Assembly: GCA_963772965.1 (NCBI GenBank)
Contig: CAVYZU010000012.1
Location: forward strand, 186,001-250,000
DNA length: 64,000 bases
Source of the DNA: AP-15 sp963772965
GTDB taxonomy: Bacteria > Pseudomonadota > Alphaproteobacteria > ATCC43930 > CGMCC-115725
Direction of reading: 5' to 3'
Of the stretch, positions 52,972 through 62,466 are shown in pieces. Under the pieces are notes generated by a model. That model did no database searches and was not told the origin of the DNA. It saw nothing but the letters and a program-made list of their open reading frames with translations. Position 1 is the stretch's first letter. Every line of letters starts with the position of its first letter. Made by a program: the position numbers and the translations under genes.

Positions 52972-54348
52972 ATGAAACAGGTTACCCGACGATCGTTGAT
53001 TTAAAGCTCCGCCGGCCTCGTCGCGGGCGCGGTGCTCGCGCGACCCTACATCGCCAACGCCGCGGCGACGACCGCCGCGGTGTGGTGGGTGCAGGGTTTC
53101 GCCCAGCAGGAGGACATCGCCTTCAAGCAGATGGTCGCCGACTACGAGAAGGCGAGCAGCAACCAGATCGAGTTGAGCATCCTGCCGTTCGCCGCGATGC
53201 GCCAGAAGGAAATCGCCGCAGTGACGAGCGGTGTCGTGCCGGACATCATCAATGTCGGCGACTATTTCTTTGCCGTGTCGAGCGCCTGGAACGACCAGCT
53301 GGTCGACCTCAGCGACGTCATCGACACGCAGAAATCGCTGTTCAATCAGGCGGCGCTGAGCAGCGTCTACGCCTACAACAATGCCACAAAAAAGCGCGGT
53401 TATTACATGATCCCGCACCGGGTCGCGGTCAATCCGTTCCACGCCTGGAAATCGCTGATCGAGAAGGCGGGCTATAAGACCTCGGACATTCCGAAGACCT
53501 GGGACGCATTCTTCGACTTCTGGGGGCCGGTGCAGACAAAATTGCGGGCGCAAGGCATGCGCAACATCTATGCCTATAGCGTGATGATATCGGCGGTCGG
53601 CTTTGATTGCATCGCCGCCTACGACCATTTCCTGGTCGCCTATGGCGGCAAGGATTTGTTCACGCCTGACGGCAAACTGCACACCGACGACCCGCAGATC
53701 AAAGAGGCGGCGATCAAGGCGATCGTCGGGATGACGACACCCTATACGAAAGGCCTGATGCCGTCGGCAATATTAAACTGGAACGATGCCGACGACAACA
53801 ATGCGTTCCACTCGAAGCTGATTGTCATGGATTTCGACGGCACGATCTCGACGGAGGTGGCTCTCTGGGACAACAAGGAGGAGTACAACGACATCCTCAC
53901 CATGGGCCTGCCGCTGAGCAACGACGGCAAGCCGGTGCCGAGCATCCAGGGCACCGCGGCGGCGGTGGTCCCCAAGGGCGCAAGCAACATCGCCGTCGCA
54001 AAGGAGTTCCTCAAATATACGATCGAGCCAAAGGTGCTGGCCGCCTATTTGAAGGTCGGGCTCGGCCGCTTCCTGCCGCCGATGCCCTCGATCGTCAAGA
54101 ATGATCCGGGGTTCTGGCTCGATCCGAAAAACGAGCCCCTCTACGCCTATACAACGCAGGGGCTCGGCCCAACGATCCCTCCCTACGAGGTGTTCAATCC
54201 GGCGCGGGCTCAAGTCAGTACCGAGCATGTGTTCGCCATCGCGATGAACGACGTGATGACGAACGGGATGACGCCGCAGGCCGCGATCGACAAGGCGTTC
54301 AAGCGAACCGAAGAGATCTTCGCCAAATACCCGATCGAACAGGCCTAA
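52972..54348 (+). pseudogene. Substrate-binding protein SBP-2 with a stop codon in the signal peptide
   Basis: A 458-codon array member. AAGGAG and ATG (52972) start a normal twin-arginine signal, QVTRRSLI, but codon 11 is TAA (53002-53004) where SBP-3 has Lys (LLKSSAGLV), a single A-to-T change. After it, SSAGLVAGAVLARPYIANA and the whole mature protein are intact to YPIEQA. An in-frame GTG at 53032 could restart but would lose the export signal and has no Shine-Dalgarno. The variable segment reads YAYSVMISAVGFDCIAAYDH. The intact body implies recent loss, readthrough or a base error. Confidence 0.85.
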
Positions 54349-54433
54349 TAAACACAGAAAGATTGCCGGGTGCCTTGGCGCTGCCCCGAACCAGTTTTTC
54401 GGAGGCCGGATCAGAACAGGGAAGGAGAAAAGA

Positions 54434-55804
54434 ATGGAACGGTTTACTCGACGCTCACTACTCAAAAGCTCCGCCGGCCTTGTCGCCGGCACTATGGTCG
54501 CGCGTCCATACATTGCCAATGCCGCGGCCACGACTGCGGTCGTGTGGTGGGCGCAGGGCTTTGTCCCGGAAGAGGACGTGGCGTTCAAGAAGATTGTTGC
54601 CGATTACGAGAAGGCGAGCGGCAACACGCTCGAATACAGCATCATTCCGTTCGCCCCGGAGCGCCAGAAGATCATCTCGGCGGTGACGAGCGGTGTAGTC
54701 CCGGATCTGTTTCAGAACAATCCAGCCGAAATCATTGCGCTATTTGCCTACCAAGACAAGCTGATAGATGTCAGCGACGTCGTCGAGACACAAAAGGAAG
54801 AGTATACCGAAGCTGCTCTGCTCAACAGCTACTGCTACAATAGTGTCGAAAAGAAGCGCAGCTATTATGGCGTTCCTTACACGACCGCAGTGTTGCCGAA
54901 CCATGTCTGGCGATCTTTGGTCGAGAAGGCAGGCTACAAGATCACAGACATCCCGAAGACCTGGGATGCCTATTACGATTTCTTCAAGGACGTGCAGAAA
55001 AAACTGCGCGATCAAGACATGCGCGGCCTCTACGGTCTCGGCTTCCAGGTGACGACCAACGGTGTCGACCCCAACAACTTCTTTAACTATTTCCTGATCG
55101 CCTATGGAGGCAACGGCATCGTCAGCAAAGACGGCAGGCTTCATCTCGACGACCCGCAGGTCAAAGCGGCAGTCATCAAGGCGTTGACCTATCCGACCAC
55201 TGCCTACAAGGAAGGCTTTGTGCCGGCGGGAGCGATCAACTGGAACGACGCTGACGACAACAACGCCTTTCATTCGAAGCAGATCGTGATGGATCTCGAC
55301 GGCACGATCTCGACCGAGGTCGCGCTGTATCACGACAAAGACGAATACGACGCGATCGAGACGATGGGCCTGCCGCTCAGCAACGACGGCAAGCCAGTGC
55401 CGGCTCAAGCCAATAACGCCTGCGGCCTGATCCCAAAGGGAGCAAAGAACGTCGCGGTCGCCAAGGAATTTCTCAAATATCTGATTCAGCCGGCAGTCAA
55501 TAACGAGTACCTAAAAGTCGGGCTCGGCCGGAATATTCCTTGCATGCCGTCGATCGTGAAGAAGGATCCGTGGTGGTTGGCGGACCCTCATCGCAAGGCG
55601 TACACCGAGGAAGGTGTGCTTGGCCCGACCCTAGCGCAATTTTTTGCCTACAACCCGGCCTATGCGGAGGTTCAAAACACGCATGTGTGGAGCGTGGCCT
55701 GGGCCGACATCATGCGTAACGGCATGACGGCGGAGGCGGCGGCGGACAAGGCATTCAAGCAGGTCGAGGCGATTTTCGAGAAATACCCGATCGTCCAGAG
55801 CTGA
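54434..55804 (+). CDS. ABC transporter substrate-binding protein, array member SBP-3
   Basis: A 456-residue intact paralogue with twin-arginine signal FTRRSLLKSSAGLVAGTMV and AAGGAG before the ATG. It is closest to SBP-5 in the window: both have CYNS(V/I)EKKRS(Y/F)YGVPYT, GLGFQ(V/L)T(T/A)NG(V/G)DPNNFFNYF and ALTYPTTAYKEGFVP. The core INWNDADDNNAFHSKQIVMD and the end FEKYPIVQS are conserved. The shared pocket-region sequence suggests SBP-3 and SBP-5 see the same or a related ligand. Confidence 0.94.
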   Translation: MERFTRRSLLKSSAGLVAGTMVARPYIANAAATTAVVWWAQGFVPEEDVAFKKIVADYEKASGNTLEYSIIPFAPERQKIISAVTSGVVPDLFQNNPAEIIALFAYQDKLIDVSDVVETQKEEYTEAALLNSYCYNSVEKKRSYYGVPYTTAVLPNHVWRSLVEKAGYKITDIPKTWDAYYDFFKDVQKKLRDQDMRGLYGLGFQVTTNGVDPNNFFNYFLIAYGGNGIVSKDGRLHLDDPQVKAAVIKALTYPTTAYKEGFVPAGAINWNDADDNNAFHSKQIVMDLDGTISTEVALYHDKDEYDAIETMGLPLSNDGKPVPAQANNACGLIPKGAKNVAVAKEFLKYLIQPAVNNEYLKVGLGRNIPCMPSIVKKDPWWLADPHRKAYTEEGVLGPTLAQFFAYNPAYAEVQNTHVWSVAWADIMRNGMTAEAAADKAFKQVEAIFEKYPIVQS

Positions 55805-55811
55805 ACGGGGT

Positions 55812-55826
55812 CCGGGCTCGGCCCGG
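55812..55826 (+). other. Intercistronic hairpin after SBP-3
   Basis: CCGGGC, a TCG loop, then GCCCGG, a perfect 6-base-pair GC stem eight bases after the SBP-3 stop. There is no following U-run, so it is more likely an mRNA-stability or attenuating stem than a full terminator. Confidence 0.5.
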
Positions 55827-56075
55827 GAGGCGTGATAAGCTCGATCGAGTGACGCCGACCTGATCACCGCTACGGGGGAGCCGATGGCTACCGAGAGACC
55901 GCCCTCGCCTTGCCTTGAGGCCGAAGCCGCGGACTTGCGAGCGCAACCGCTATAAATGCGGCGGTGATCTCGATTGGGTTTGAACCGGCGCGGCCAAAGT
56001 TCTACCAGAGCGATGCACAAGAAAAGGAAATGCGCCCATAACGGGCGTCGGCGAAACAGGGGAGTGGAAACAGTC

Positions 56076-57452
56076 ATGATCAATCTCAGCAGGCGTTCGT
56101 TGCTGCGCGGTTCGCTCGCCGTTGCGGCGGGTGCGGGTCTGGCGCGGCCCTACCTCGCCAACGCCGCGGCGACGACGGCGACGGTGTGGTGGACCCAGGG
56201 CTTTGCCCCGGAGGAGGATACCGCATACCGCAAGATGATCGCTGATTACGAGAAGGCGAGCGGCAACACGATCGATTACAGCATCGTGCCGTTCGCGCCG
56301 TTGCGGCAAAAGGAAATATCCGCGATCACCAGCGGCGACGTCCCGGATATCATGGAATTTGCCGATTTCGAATTTATGCCGCTCAACGCCTGGCAGGATA
56401 AACTGCTCGACGTCAGCGACATCGTCGAGACCCAGAAACCGCAATATATCGACACCGCGCTGCACGCCAGTTACTGCTACAACAACGCGACCAAGAAGCG
56501 GAGCTATTACGGCGTACCGATGAAGGCGGCGGCGGTTCCGTTCCGCTACTGGCGATCCTTGGTCGAAAAAGCCGGCTACAAAGAGGCAGACGTACCAAAG
56601 ACCTGGGATGCCTTCCTCGACTTCTTCAAGCCGGTGCAGGACAAATTACGGGCGCAAGGGATGCGCAACATTTATGCCTACGGCTATCAGCTCACCGCGA
56701 CCGGGGTCGACCCGAACATTACGTTCGAAGGCTACATGATCGCGTATGGCGGTGGTGGGCTGGTCACTCCCGACGGGAGGTTGCATACCGACGATCCACA
56801 GGTCAAGGAAGCGGCGGTCAAGGCGCTGACCAAGCTGACCACCCCGTACAAGGAAGGCTACGTGCCGCCGGGGGTGACAAGCTGGAACGATGCCGACGAC
56901 AACAATGCCTTTCATTCCAAGCTTGTCGTGATGGATTTCGACGGGTCGCTGTCGACCGAGGTCGCACTTTATCACGACAAGGATCAGTATAATGACATCG
57001 TCACTTACGGCATGCCGCTCGGCAATGACGGAGAGCCTTTGCAGAGCCCGCTGCCGATCTTCGGCGCCGTGATCCCGAAGGGCGCCAAAAATGTCGCTCT
57101 CTCGACAGAATTCCTGAAATATTGCATCCAGCCCAAGGTCCTCAACGACTACCTGAAAGGTGGGCTCGGGCGGTGGGCAATTCCGATGCCGGAAATGGCA
57201 AAGAGCGATCCGTTCTGGCTTGATCCGAAAGACCCGCACCGCGCAACCTACATCCACGAGACGCTGTTCAGTCCGACCCTCCCGCTCTACGAGGCCTTCA
57301 ATCCGGCCGCCGCCGAGGTCAACACCCAGCAGGTGTTCCCCTTGGCCGAGTTTGCCGTGATGAAAGACGGGATGGCGCCCGAGGCGGCGATCGACAAGGC
57401 CTTCAAGCGGCTCGAAGCAATCTACGCCAAATACCCGATCGCGCAGACATAG
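56076..57452 (+). CDS. ABC transporter substrate-binding protein, array member SBP-4
   Basis: A 458-residue intact paralogue. Twin-arginine signal NLSRRSLLRGSLAVAAGAGL, mature start ATTATVWWTQGFAPEED, core TSWNDADDNNAFHSKLVVMD, end YAKYPIAQT. The variable segment reads YAYGYQLTATGVDPNITFEGY, distinct from the SBP-3/5 type. The frame is open 34 codons upstream, but the ATG at 56076 begins the signal. It follows SBP-3 by 271 bases, the longest spacer inside the array, which also holds the hairpin; it could have its own promoter. Confidence 0.94.
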   Translation: MINLSRRSLLRGSLAVAAGAGLARPYLANAAATTATVWWTQGFAPEEDTAYRKMIADYEKASGNTIDYSIVPFAPLRQKEISAITSGDVPDIMEFADFEFMPLNAWQDKLLDVSDIVETQKPQYIDTALHASYCYNNATKKRSYYGVPMKAAAVPFRYWRSLVEKAGYKEADVPKTWDAFLDFFKPVQDKLRAQGMRNIYAYGYQLTATGVDPNITFEGYMIAYGGGGLVTPDGRLHTDDPQVKEAAVKALTKLTTPYKEGYVPPGVTSWNDADDNNAFHSKLVVMDFDGSLSTEVALYHDKDQYNDIVTYGMPLGNDGEPLQSPLPIFGAVIPKGAKNVALSTEFLKYCIQPKVLNDYLKGGLGRWAIPMPEMAKSDPFWLDPKDPHRATYIHETLFSPTLPLYEAFNPAAAEVNTQQVFPLAEFAVMKDGMAPEAAIDKAFKRLEAIYAKYPIAQT

Positions 57453-57579
57453 CCGGTGTGCTGAAAACGCCGCCTATAGCCGTTCCCGCGGCGGCTGCGG
57501 GCGTGCTACATGGCAGTGAGTGCGTCAATCGGAATGCATCCGAATTCAAACCCCGACGCAAAAGAGGAGGAACATCGGC

Positions 57580-58957
57580 ATGCTCAAACCGACTAGGCGT
57601 TCATTGCTGCGCACCTCGCTCGCGGCGGCGGCGGCCGGCTCGCTGGCGCGGCCCTACATTGCGAACGCCGCGGGCAAGACCGCGACGGTGTGGTGGACCC
57701 AGGGTTTTGCGCAGGAAGAAGACGTCGCGTTCAAAAAGCTCGTTGCCGATTACGAAAAGGCGAGCGGCAATACGATCGACTACAACATCGTCCCTTACGC
57801 GCCGCTACGTCAGAAGATCATCTCGGCGGTGACGAGCGGCACGGTTCCCGACCTCTATCAGAACACGCCGTTCGAACTGATCGCGCTGCAGGCCTGGGCC
57901 GGGCAGTTGGTCGATGTCTCCGATGTTGTGGAGACCCAAAAAGAGGAATATACGCAGCCCGCGCTGCTTTCCACCTATTGCTACAACAGCATCGAGAAGA
58001 AGCGCAGCTTTTACGGCGTCCCCTATACGAGCGACGTCTTTACCAACCACATCTGGAGTTCGCTGGTCGAAAAAGCCGGCTTCAAGATGGAAGACATCCC
58101 GAAGACCTGGGATGCCTTCTACGATTTCTTCAAAGGGGTGCAGAAAAAGCTGCGCGATCAAGGGATGCGCCATGTCTACGGGCTCGGTTTTCAACTGACA
58201 GCCAATGGCGGCGATCCGAACAACTTCTTCAATTATTTCCTGATTGCCTATGGCGGCCAAAACATCGTGACCAAGGACGGAAAATTGCACCTCGGGGACC
58301 CTAACGTCCGCGAGGCCGCGATCAAGGCGCTGACCTATCCGACCACCGCCTACAAGGAAGGCTTTGTGCCGTCGGGCGCGATCAACTGGAATGATGCCGA
58401 CGACAACAACGCGTTCCACTCGAAAGAGATCGTGATGGATCTCGACGGCTCGCTCTCGACCGAGGTCGCGATCATCAAGGATCAGCAGGACTATAACGAT
58501 ATCGTGACTTACGGCCTTGCGCTCGGCAATGACGGCAAGCCGGTGCCGAGCCTGACCCAAAACCTTTGCGGCCTGATCCCAAAGGGTGCCAAAAACATCG
58601 ACGTCGCGAAGGACTTCCTGAAATTCTTGATCCAGCCGTCGGTGTTGGATGAGTACCTGAAGACCGGTCTCGGAAGACGCGTGCCGCCTATGCCGTCGAT
58701 CGTAAAGAAGGATCCATGGTGGCTCGACCCCAAGGATCCGCACCGCGTCGCCTACACCACACAGGTCCTGCTGAAGCCGACCGTGCCGACATTTTGGTCG
58801 TACAATCCGGCCTATGCCCGAGTTCGAGAACGAGCATGTCTGGCAGACAGCCTGGGCCGACATCGTCCGCAACGGGACAGCGCCGCCCGCAGCCGCGGAC
58901 AAGGCGTTCAAGAGGATCGAGGAGATCTTTGCCGAGTACCCGATCACGCAAAGCTAA
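57580..58957 (+). pseudogene. Substrate-binding protein SBP-5, frameshifted near the C-terminus
   Basis: A paralogue most like SBP-3, with twin-arginine signal KPTRRSLLRTSLAAAA and GAGGAGG before its ATG. It is intact to FWSYNPAYA; then an extra C at 58817-58819 (GCCCGAG for GCCGAG) shifts the frame and the encoded protein runs on with unrelated residues to 59046. Dropping the base restores EFENEHVWQTAWADIVRNGT and the family end FAEYPITQS with TAA at 58955-58957, total 458 residues. The lost part is about 45 C-terminal residues. Confidence 0.85.
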
Positions 58958-59209
58958 AGCGCCGCTTCACAATTTCGTGCGTCGGATTGCCACGACGAAG
59001 GCAGGATGCCGGCGGCTTTCGGTTTTCGCCGGCCAGCGCAGCGTGAACGTGGTTAATCGGACGGGTTGCGAAATCAGGCCGGCGATAATGAGTCGCGATT
59101 AACAAATTGAGCGGAACTCACAACCGCTCTATATTCGCCGCGACAAAAGCGCCATCGTGCGTCGGCGATCCTGTCGCCCCACGCGGAGAAGAAGGAAAGA
59201 GGGCATAGA

Positions 59210-60595
59210 ATGAACATTCCGACGAGGCGGTCCGTGCTGCGCAGTTCTCTCGCGGTCGCCGCGGCCGGGACCCTGGCCAAACCTTACATCGCCAACGCTG
59301 CCGCGAGCAGCGCAACCGTGTGGTGGACCCAGGGTTTTGTTCCTGAGGAGGATGCGGCGTTTCGCAAGGTCGTCGCCGATTATGAAAAGGCGAGCGGTAA
59401 CACCATCGACTACAGCCTGATCCCTTTCGCACCATTGATGCAGAAGACGGTTTCGGCACTTACCAGTGGCGATGTCCCCGAGCTGATCGCCAGCGACTCC
59501 AACGACGTGGTTTTCGCTCCGCAGAATGCCTGGAATGACAAACTTGTTGAAGTTAGCGATGTCGTCGAGCCCCAAAAATCGGACTACCATCCGACTGTCT
59601 ACCTCGCCTCGCAATACTACAACAACGTCAAAAAGCAACGTAGCTTTTACCTGATCCCGTACAAGACGGCGGTGGTGCCGTTCCACATTTGGATTTCGCT
59701 GGTCGAAAAGGGCGGCGGCAAGATCGATGAATTGCCGAAAACTTGGGACGCGTTTTGGGACTATTTCAAGCCGTTGCAGAAAAAGCTGCGCGATCAGGGG
59801 ATGCGCAGCGTCTATTCGATGGGTATTCAATGCACCACGACCGGCCCGAACGACGGTAACAATCTGTTCGATGCCTTTCTGATTGCAAACGGCGGCAATG
59901 GCATCGTCACCGCGGACGGCAAGCCGCACCTCGATGATCCCGTTGTCAAAGACGCGGTGGCCAAATCGCTCGCATATATCGCAGCCGCCTACAAGGACGG
60001 TTATGTGCCGCCGGGCGCATTGAGCTGGAACGACGCGGACGACAATAACGCGTTTCACTCGAAATTAATGGTTATGGATTTCGACGGCACGATTTCGACC
60101 GAAGTCGCGCTGTATCACGAGAAGGAGCAGTACAACGACATCGCGACCCGCGGCTTGCCCGCGCGCAACGACGGCAAGCCGAACGCGGCCCAGCTTGGTG
60201 TCGGCGGCGCCTTGATCCCGAAGGGGGCGAAAAACGTCGAGGTCGCCAAGGAATTTATGAAATTCCTGATCCAGCCAAAGGTCATGAACGCCTATTTGAA
60301 GCAGGGCCTCGGCCGCTGGCTGCCGGCTTACCCGTCGCTGGTCAAGAGTGACCCGTTCTGGCTTGATCCGAGCGACCCGCACCGGGCGAATTACGTTCGC
60401 GAAGGCCTGATCGATCCCACTGTCGTCAACTATCCCGTGTTTAATCCCGGATGGTCCGAGGTCAACTCGACTCAGATTTGGGGATCGGCTGAGGCTGACG
60501 TCATCAGAAACGGGTTGACACCGGAACAGGCAACGGACAAAGCGTTAAAGAAGATAGAAACGATCCTGGCGAAATACCCGATCGTTCAGAGCTGA
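59210..60595 (+). CDS. ABC transporter substrate-binding protein, array member SBP-6
   Basis: A 461-residue intact paralogue and the one next to the permeases, 10 bases before the first. Twin-arginine signal IPTRRSVLRSSLAVAAAGTL, core LSWNDADDNNAFHSKLMVMD, end LAKYPIVQS. It is the most diverged member: ASDSNDVVFAPQNAW replaces the usual segment and the variable region reads YSMGIQCTTTGPNDGNNLFDA, with an added residue or two. Its position makes it the likeliest original partner of the permease pair. Confidence 0.94.
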   Translation: MNIPTRRSVLRSSLAVAAAGTLAKPYIANAAASSATVWWTQGFVPEEDAAFRKVVADYEKASGNTIDYSLIPFAPLMQKTVSALTSGDVPELIASDSNDVVFAPQNAWNDKLVEVSDVVEPQKSDYHPTVYLASQYYNNVKKQRSFYLIPYKTAVVPFHIWISLVEKGGGKIDELPKTWDAFWDYFKPLQKKLRDQGMRSVYSMGIQCTTTGPNDGNNLFDAFLIANGGNGIVTADGKPHLDDPVVKDAVAKSLAYIAAAYKDGYVPPGALSWNDADDNNAFHSKLMVMDFDGTISTEVALYHEKEQYNDIATRGLPARNDGKPNAAQLGVGGALIPKGAKNVEVAKEFMKFLIQPKVMNAYLKQGLGRWLPAYPSLVKSDPFWLDPSDPHRANYVREGLIDPTVVNYPVFNPGWSEVNSTQIWGSAEADVIRNGLTPEQATDKALKKIETILAKYPIVQS

Positions 60596-60605
60596 GAGGC
60601 GAACC

Positions 60606-61523
60606 ATGGCGAGCGTATCGGTCATCGAAGCCGGCCGTCCGATAACCGGGCGGCGATCGCTGTTGCGCACATGGCGCGGCAGCCTGCAAGGGTCTGAATA
60701 CGCCTGGGCCCTTGCTTTCTGTGTCCCCTATGTCGCGGTCTTCCTCGCCTTTGTCGCCTATCCCATCGTGTATGGGCTATGGCTCGGCCACAACCCTGCG
60801 CTCTATGCAGAGTTGTGGAATGACCCGATTTTTCAAATGACGATCGTCAACACCATCATTTACCTGGTGGTGGGCGTCAACGTCAAAATGTTCTTTGCCC
60901 TGCTGCTGTCCGGCTTCTTCATGCGGCGCGGCTGGTGGGTCAAAGGCCTGCTGATGATTTATGTGCTGCCCTGGGCCGTACCGGCATTACCGACCTTTAT
61001 CTCGATCCATTGGATGCTCAACAGCCAGTGGGGCCTGGTCAACAACGTGATCTATGATCTGTTCCACGTTGACGGCCCGGGCTGGCTCGACACCTCGCGC
61101 TGGCTGGCGCTTGGTGCGGTTATCGTCTCCTACATCTGGAAAAATATGCCGTTCTGGACCGTGATCCTGCTCGCCGGCAGGATGTCGATCCCGCAGGAAC
61201 TCTACGAGGCGGCAGAAGTCGACGGGGCCACCGGGCTGCGCCGGTTTACCCATATCAGCTTCCCGCTGCTCGCCAACCTCTATCTTGTTTGCACCCTGCT
61301 CTCGACGATCTTTACGCTCGGCGATTTTAACACCGCGACGTTTATCTCCGGCGGCGGGCCGGCCTTGACGACCCACGTGCTGGCGACCCTTGGCATCCGC
61401 GACGCTTTCGAGATCGCTCGCCCCGATCTTGGCGTCGCGGCTGTGATGACCGCGTTGCCGCTGATGATCCCGTTGGTGCTGATCTTAATGCGCAAATTGC
61501 GCACGTCGGAGGTGCAATTATGA
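60606..61523 (+). CDS. ABC transporter permease, MalF-like
   Basis: A 305-residue inner-membrane permease with six predicted helices (first AWALAFCVPYVAVFLAFVAY) and the EAA loop YEAAEVDGATGLRRFTHISFPLL, which docks to an ATPase. GAGGC precedes the ATG. With the next gene it forms the heterodimeric channel of a carbohydrate-type importer. Four-base overlap (ATGA) with the MalG-like gene. Confidence 0.94.
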   Translation: MASVSVIEAGRPITGRRSLLRTWRGSLQGSEYAWALAFCVPYVAVFLAFVAYPIVYGLWLGHNPALYAELWNDPIFQMTIVNTIIYLVVGVNVKMFFALLLSGFFMRRGWWVKGLLMIYVLPWAVPALPTFISIHWMLNSQWGLVNNVIYDLFHVDGPGWLDTSRWLALGAVIVSYIWKNMPFWTVILLAGRMSIPQELYEAAEVDGATGLRRFTHISFPLLANLYLVCTLLSTIFTLGDFNTATFISGGGPALTTHVLATLGIRDAFEIARPDLGVAAVMTALPLMIPLVLILMRKLRTSEVQL

Positions 61524-62431
61524 GCGCGGTACTGCTCGATACTCGGACTGCCCGCCGCGCGACGGCCGTCGGGGCAAAGCGGAAGAATTATCGTCTGCGG
61601 AAGGCATTGACCGAGACCGCGTGTCTGGCGTTGGCCGCGGTGCTGATGGTGTGGACCTTGGCGCCGATCTACAACATGGTGATGGTGGCGCTGCAGTCGC
61701 ACAACGACGTCTTCACCAACGACATCTGGCCCAAGCAGCCGTCGCTGTACAGCTTTTGGATCGTAATTACCGAAGGCTATTGGTATCTCGAATACTTCTG
61801 GCACCAATTCGGCAACAGCCTCTATATCGGCGTGATGACGGTGTTCTTCACCTTGTTCATCGGGTCGATGGTAAGCTTTTCGGTCAGCCGGATGCGCCTG
61901 CGTAACGGTTGGCTGCTGACCAACGCGGCGTTGTTGACCTACGTGATTCCGGCGTCGTTCCTGGCGATTCCGCTTTACCGGATCATGCAGGGCTATGGGC
62001 TCGGGAACAATGTGTGGTCGATCATTGCGGTCGAGGTGACCTTTGCCACGCCTTACGCGATCTTTATCTTCCAGCAATACGGCCGGAGCATTCCGATCGA
62101 GCTCGACGAGGCGGCGCGGGTCGACGGAGCCTCGCCGTGGCAGGTCTATTACAAGATTTATCTGCCGATGATGGCGCCGGCATTGGTCGCGGTCGGCACC
62201 TACGCGCTGTTGCTGGCATGGAACGAATATCTCTACCAGTTCCTGTTGCTGTCGGATAAGCGCAGCATGACGGTTCCGGTGGCGCTGGCCCAGTTTCTCA
62301 ACAGCGACGAGTCACCGTGGAACTACATGATGGCAACCGCGATCATTTATGCAGTCCCGCCGGTGGTCATCTATTACTTGTTCCGCGGCCGCATGACCTC
62401 CGGCCTGACCATGGGCGGCGTCAAAGGGTAG
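61520..62431 (+). CDS. ABC transporter permease, MalG-like
   Basis: A 303-residue permease with about six helices (TACLALAAVLMVWTLAPIY near the start) and the EAA loop LDEAARVDGASPWQVYYKIYLPMM. It is translationally coupled to the MalF-like gene. No ATP-binding gene follows: the next gene is on the other strand. The system must borrow an ATPase, as MsmK-type shared ATPases do elsewhere. Confidence 0.94.
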   Translation: MSAVLLDTRTARRATAVGAKRKNYRLRKALTETACLALAAVLMVWTLAPIYNMVMVALQSHNDVFTNDIWPKQPSLYSFWIVITEGYWYLEYFWHQFGNSLYIGVMTVFFTLFIGSMVSFSVSRMRLRNGWLLTNAALLTYVIPASFLAIPLYRIMQGYGLGNNVWSIIAVEVTFATPYAIFIFQQYGRSIPIELDEAARVDGASPWQVYYKIYLPMMAPALVAVGTYALLLAWNEYLYQFLLLSDKRSMTVPVALAQFLNSDESPWNYMMATAIIYAVPPVVIYYLFRGRMTSGLTMGGVKG

Positions 62432-62466
62432 GCTCCTCTCGGGGGATCTTCTTCCTTTGAGGGCCC

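Noticed and set aside
51880..53682. A 600-codon antisense open frame spanning SBP-1 and SBP-2
   Set aside because: It mirrors the GC-biased codons of the two SBP genes, has no recognisable domain, and similar antisense frames occur opposite the other SBPs; it is a shadow.
55812..55826. Factor-independent terminator after SBP-3
   Set aside because: The stem is good but no U-run follows, so only a hairpin is reported.
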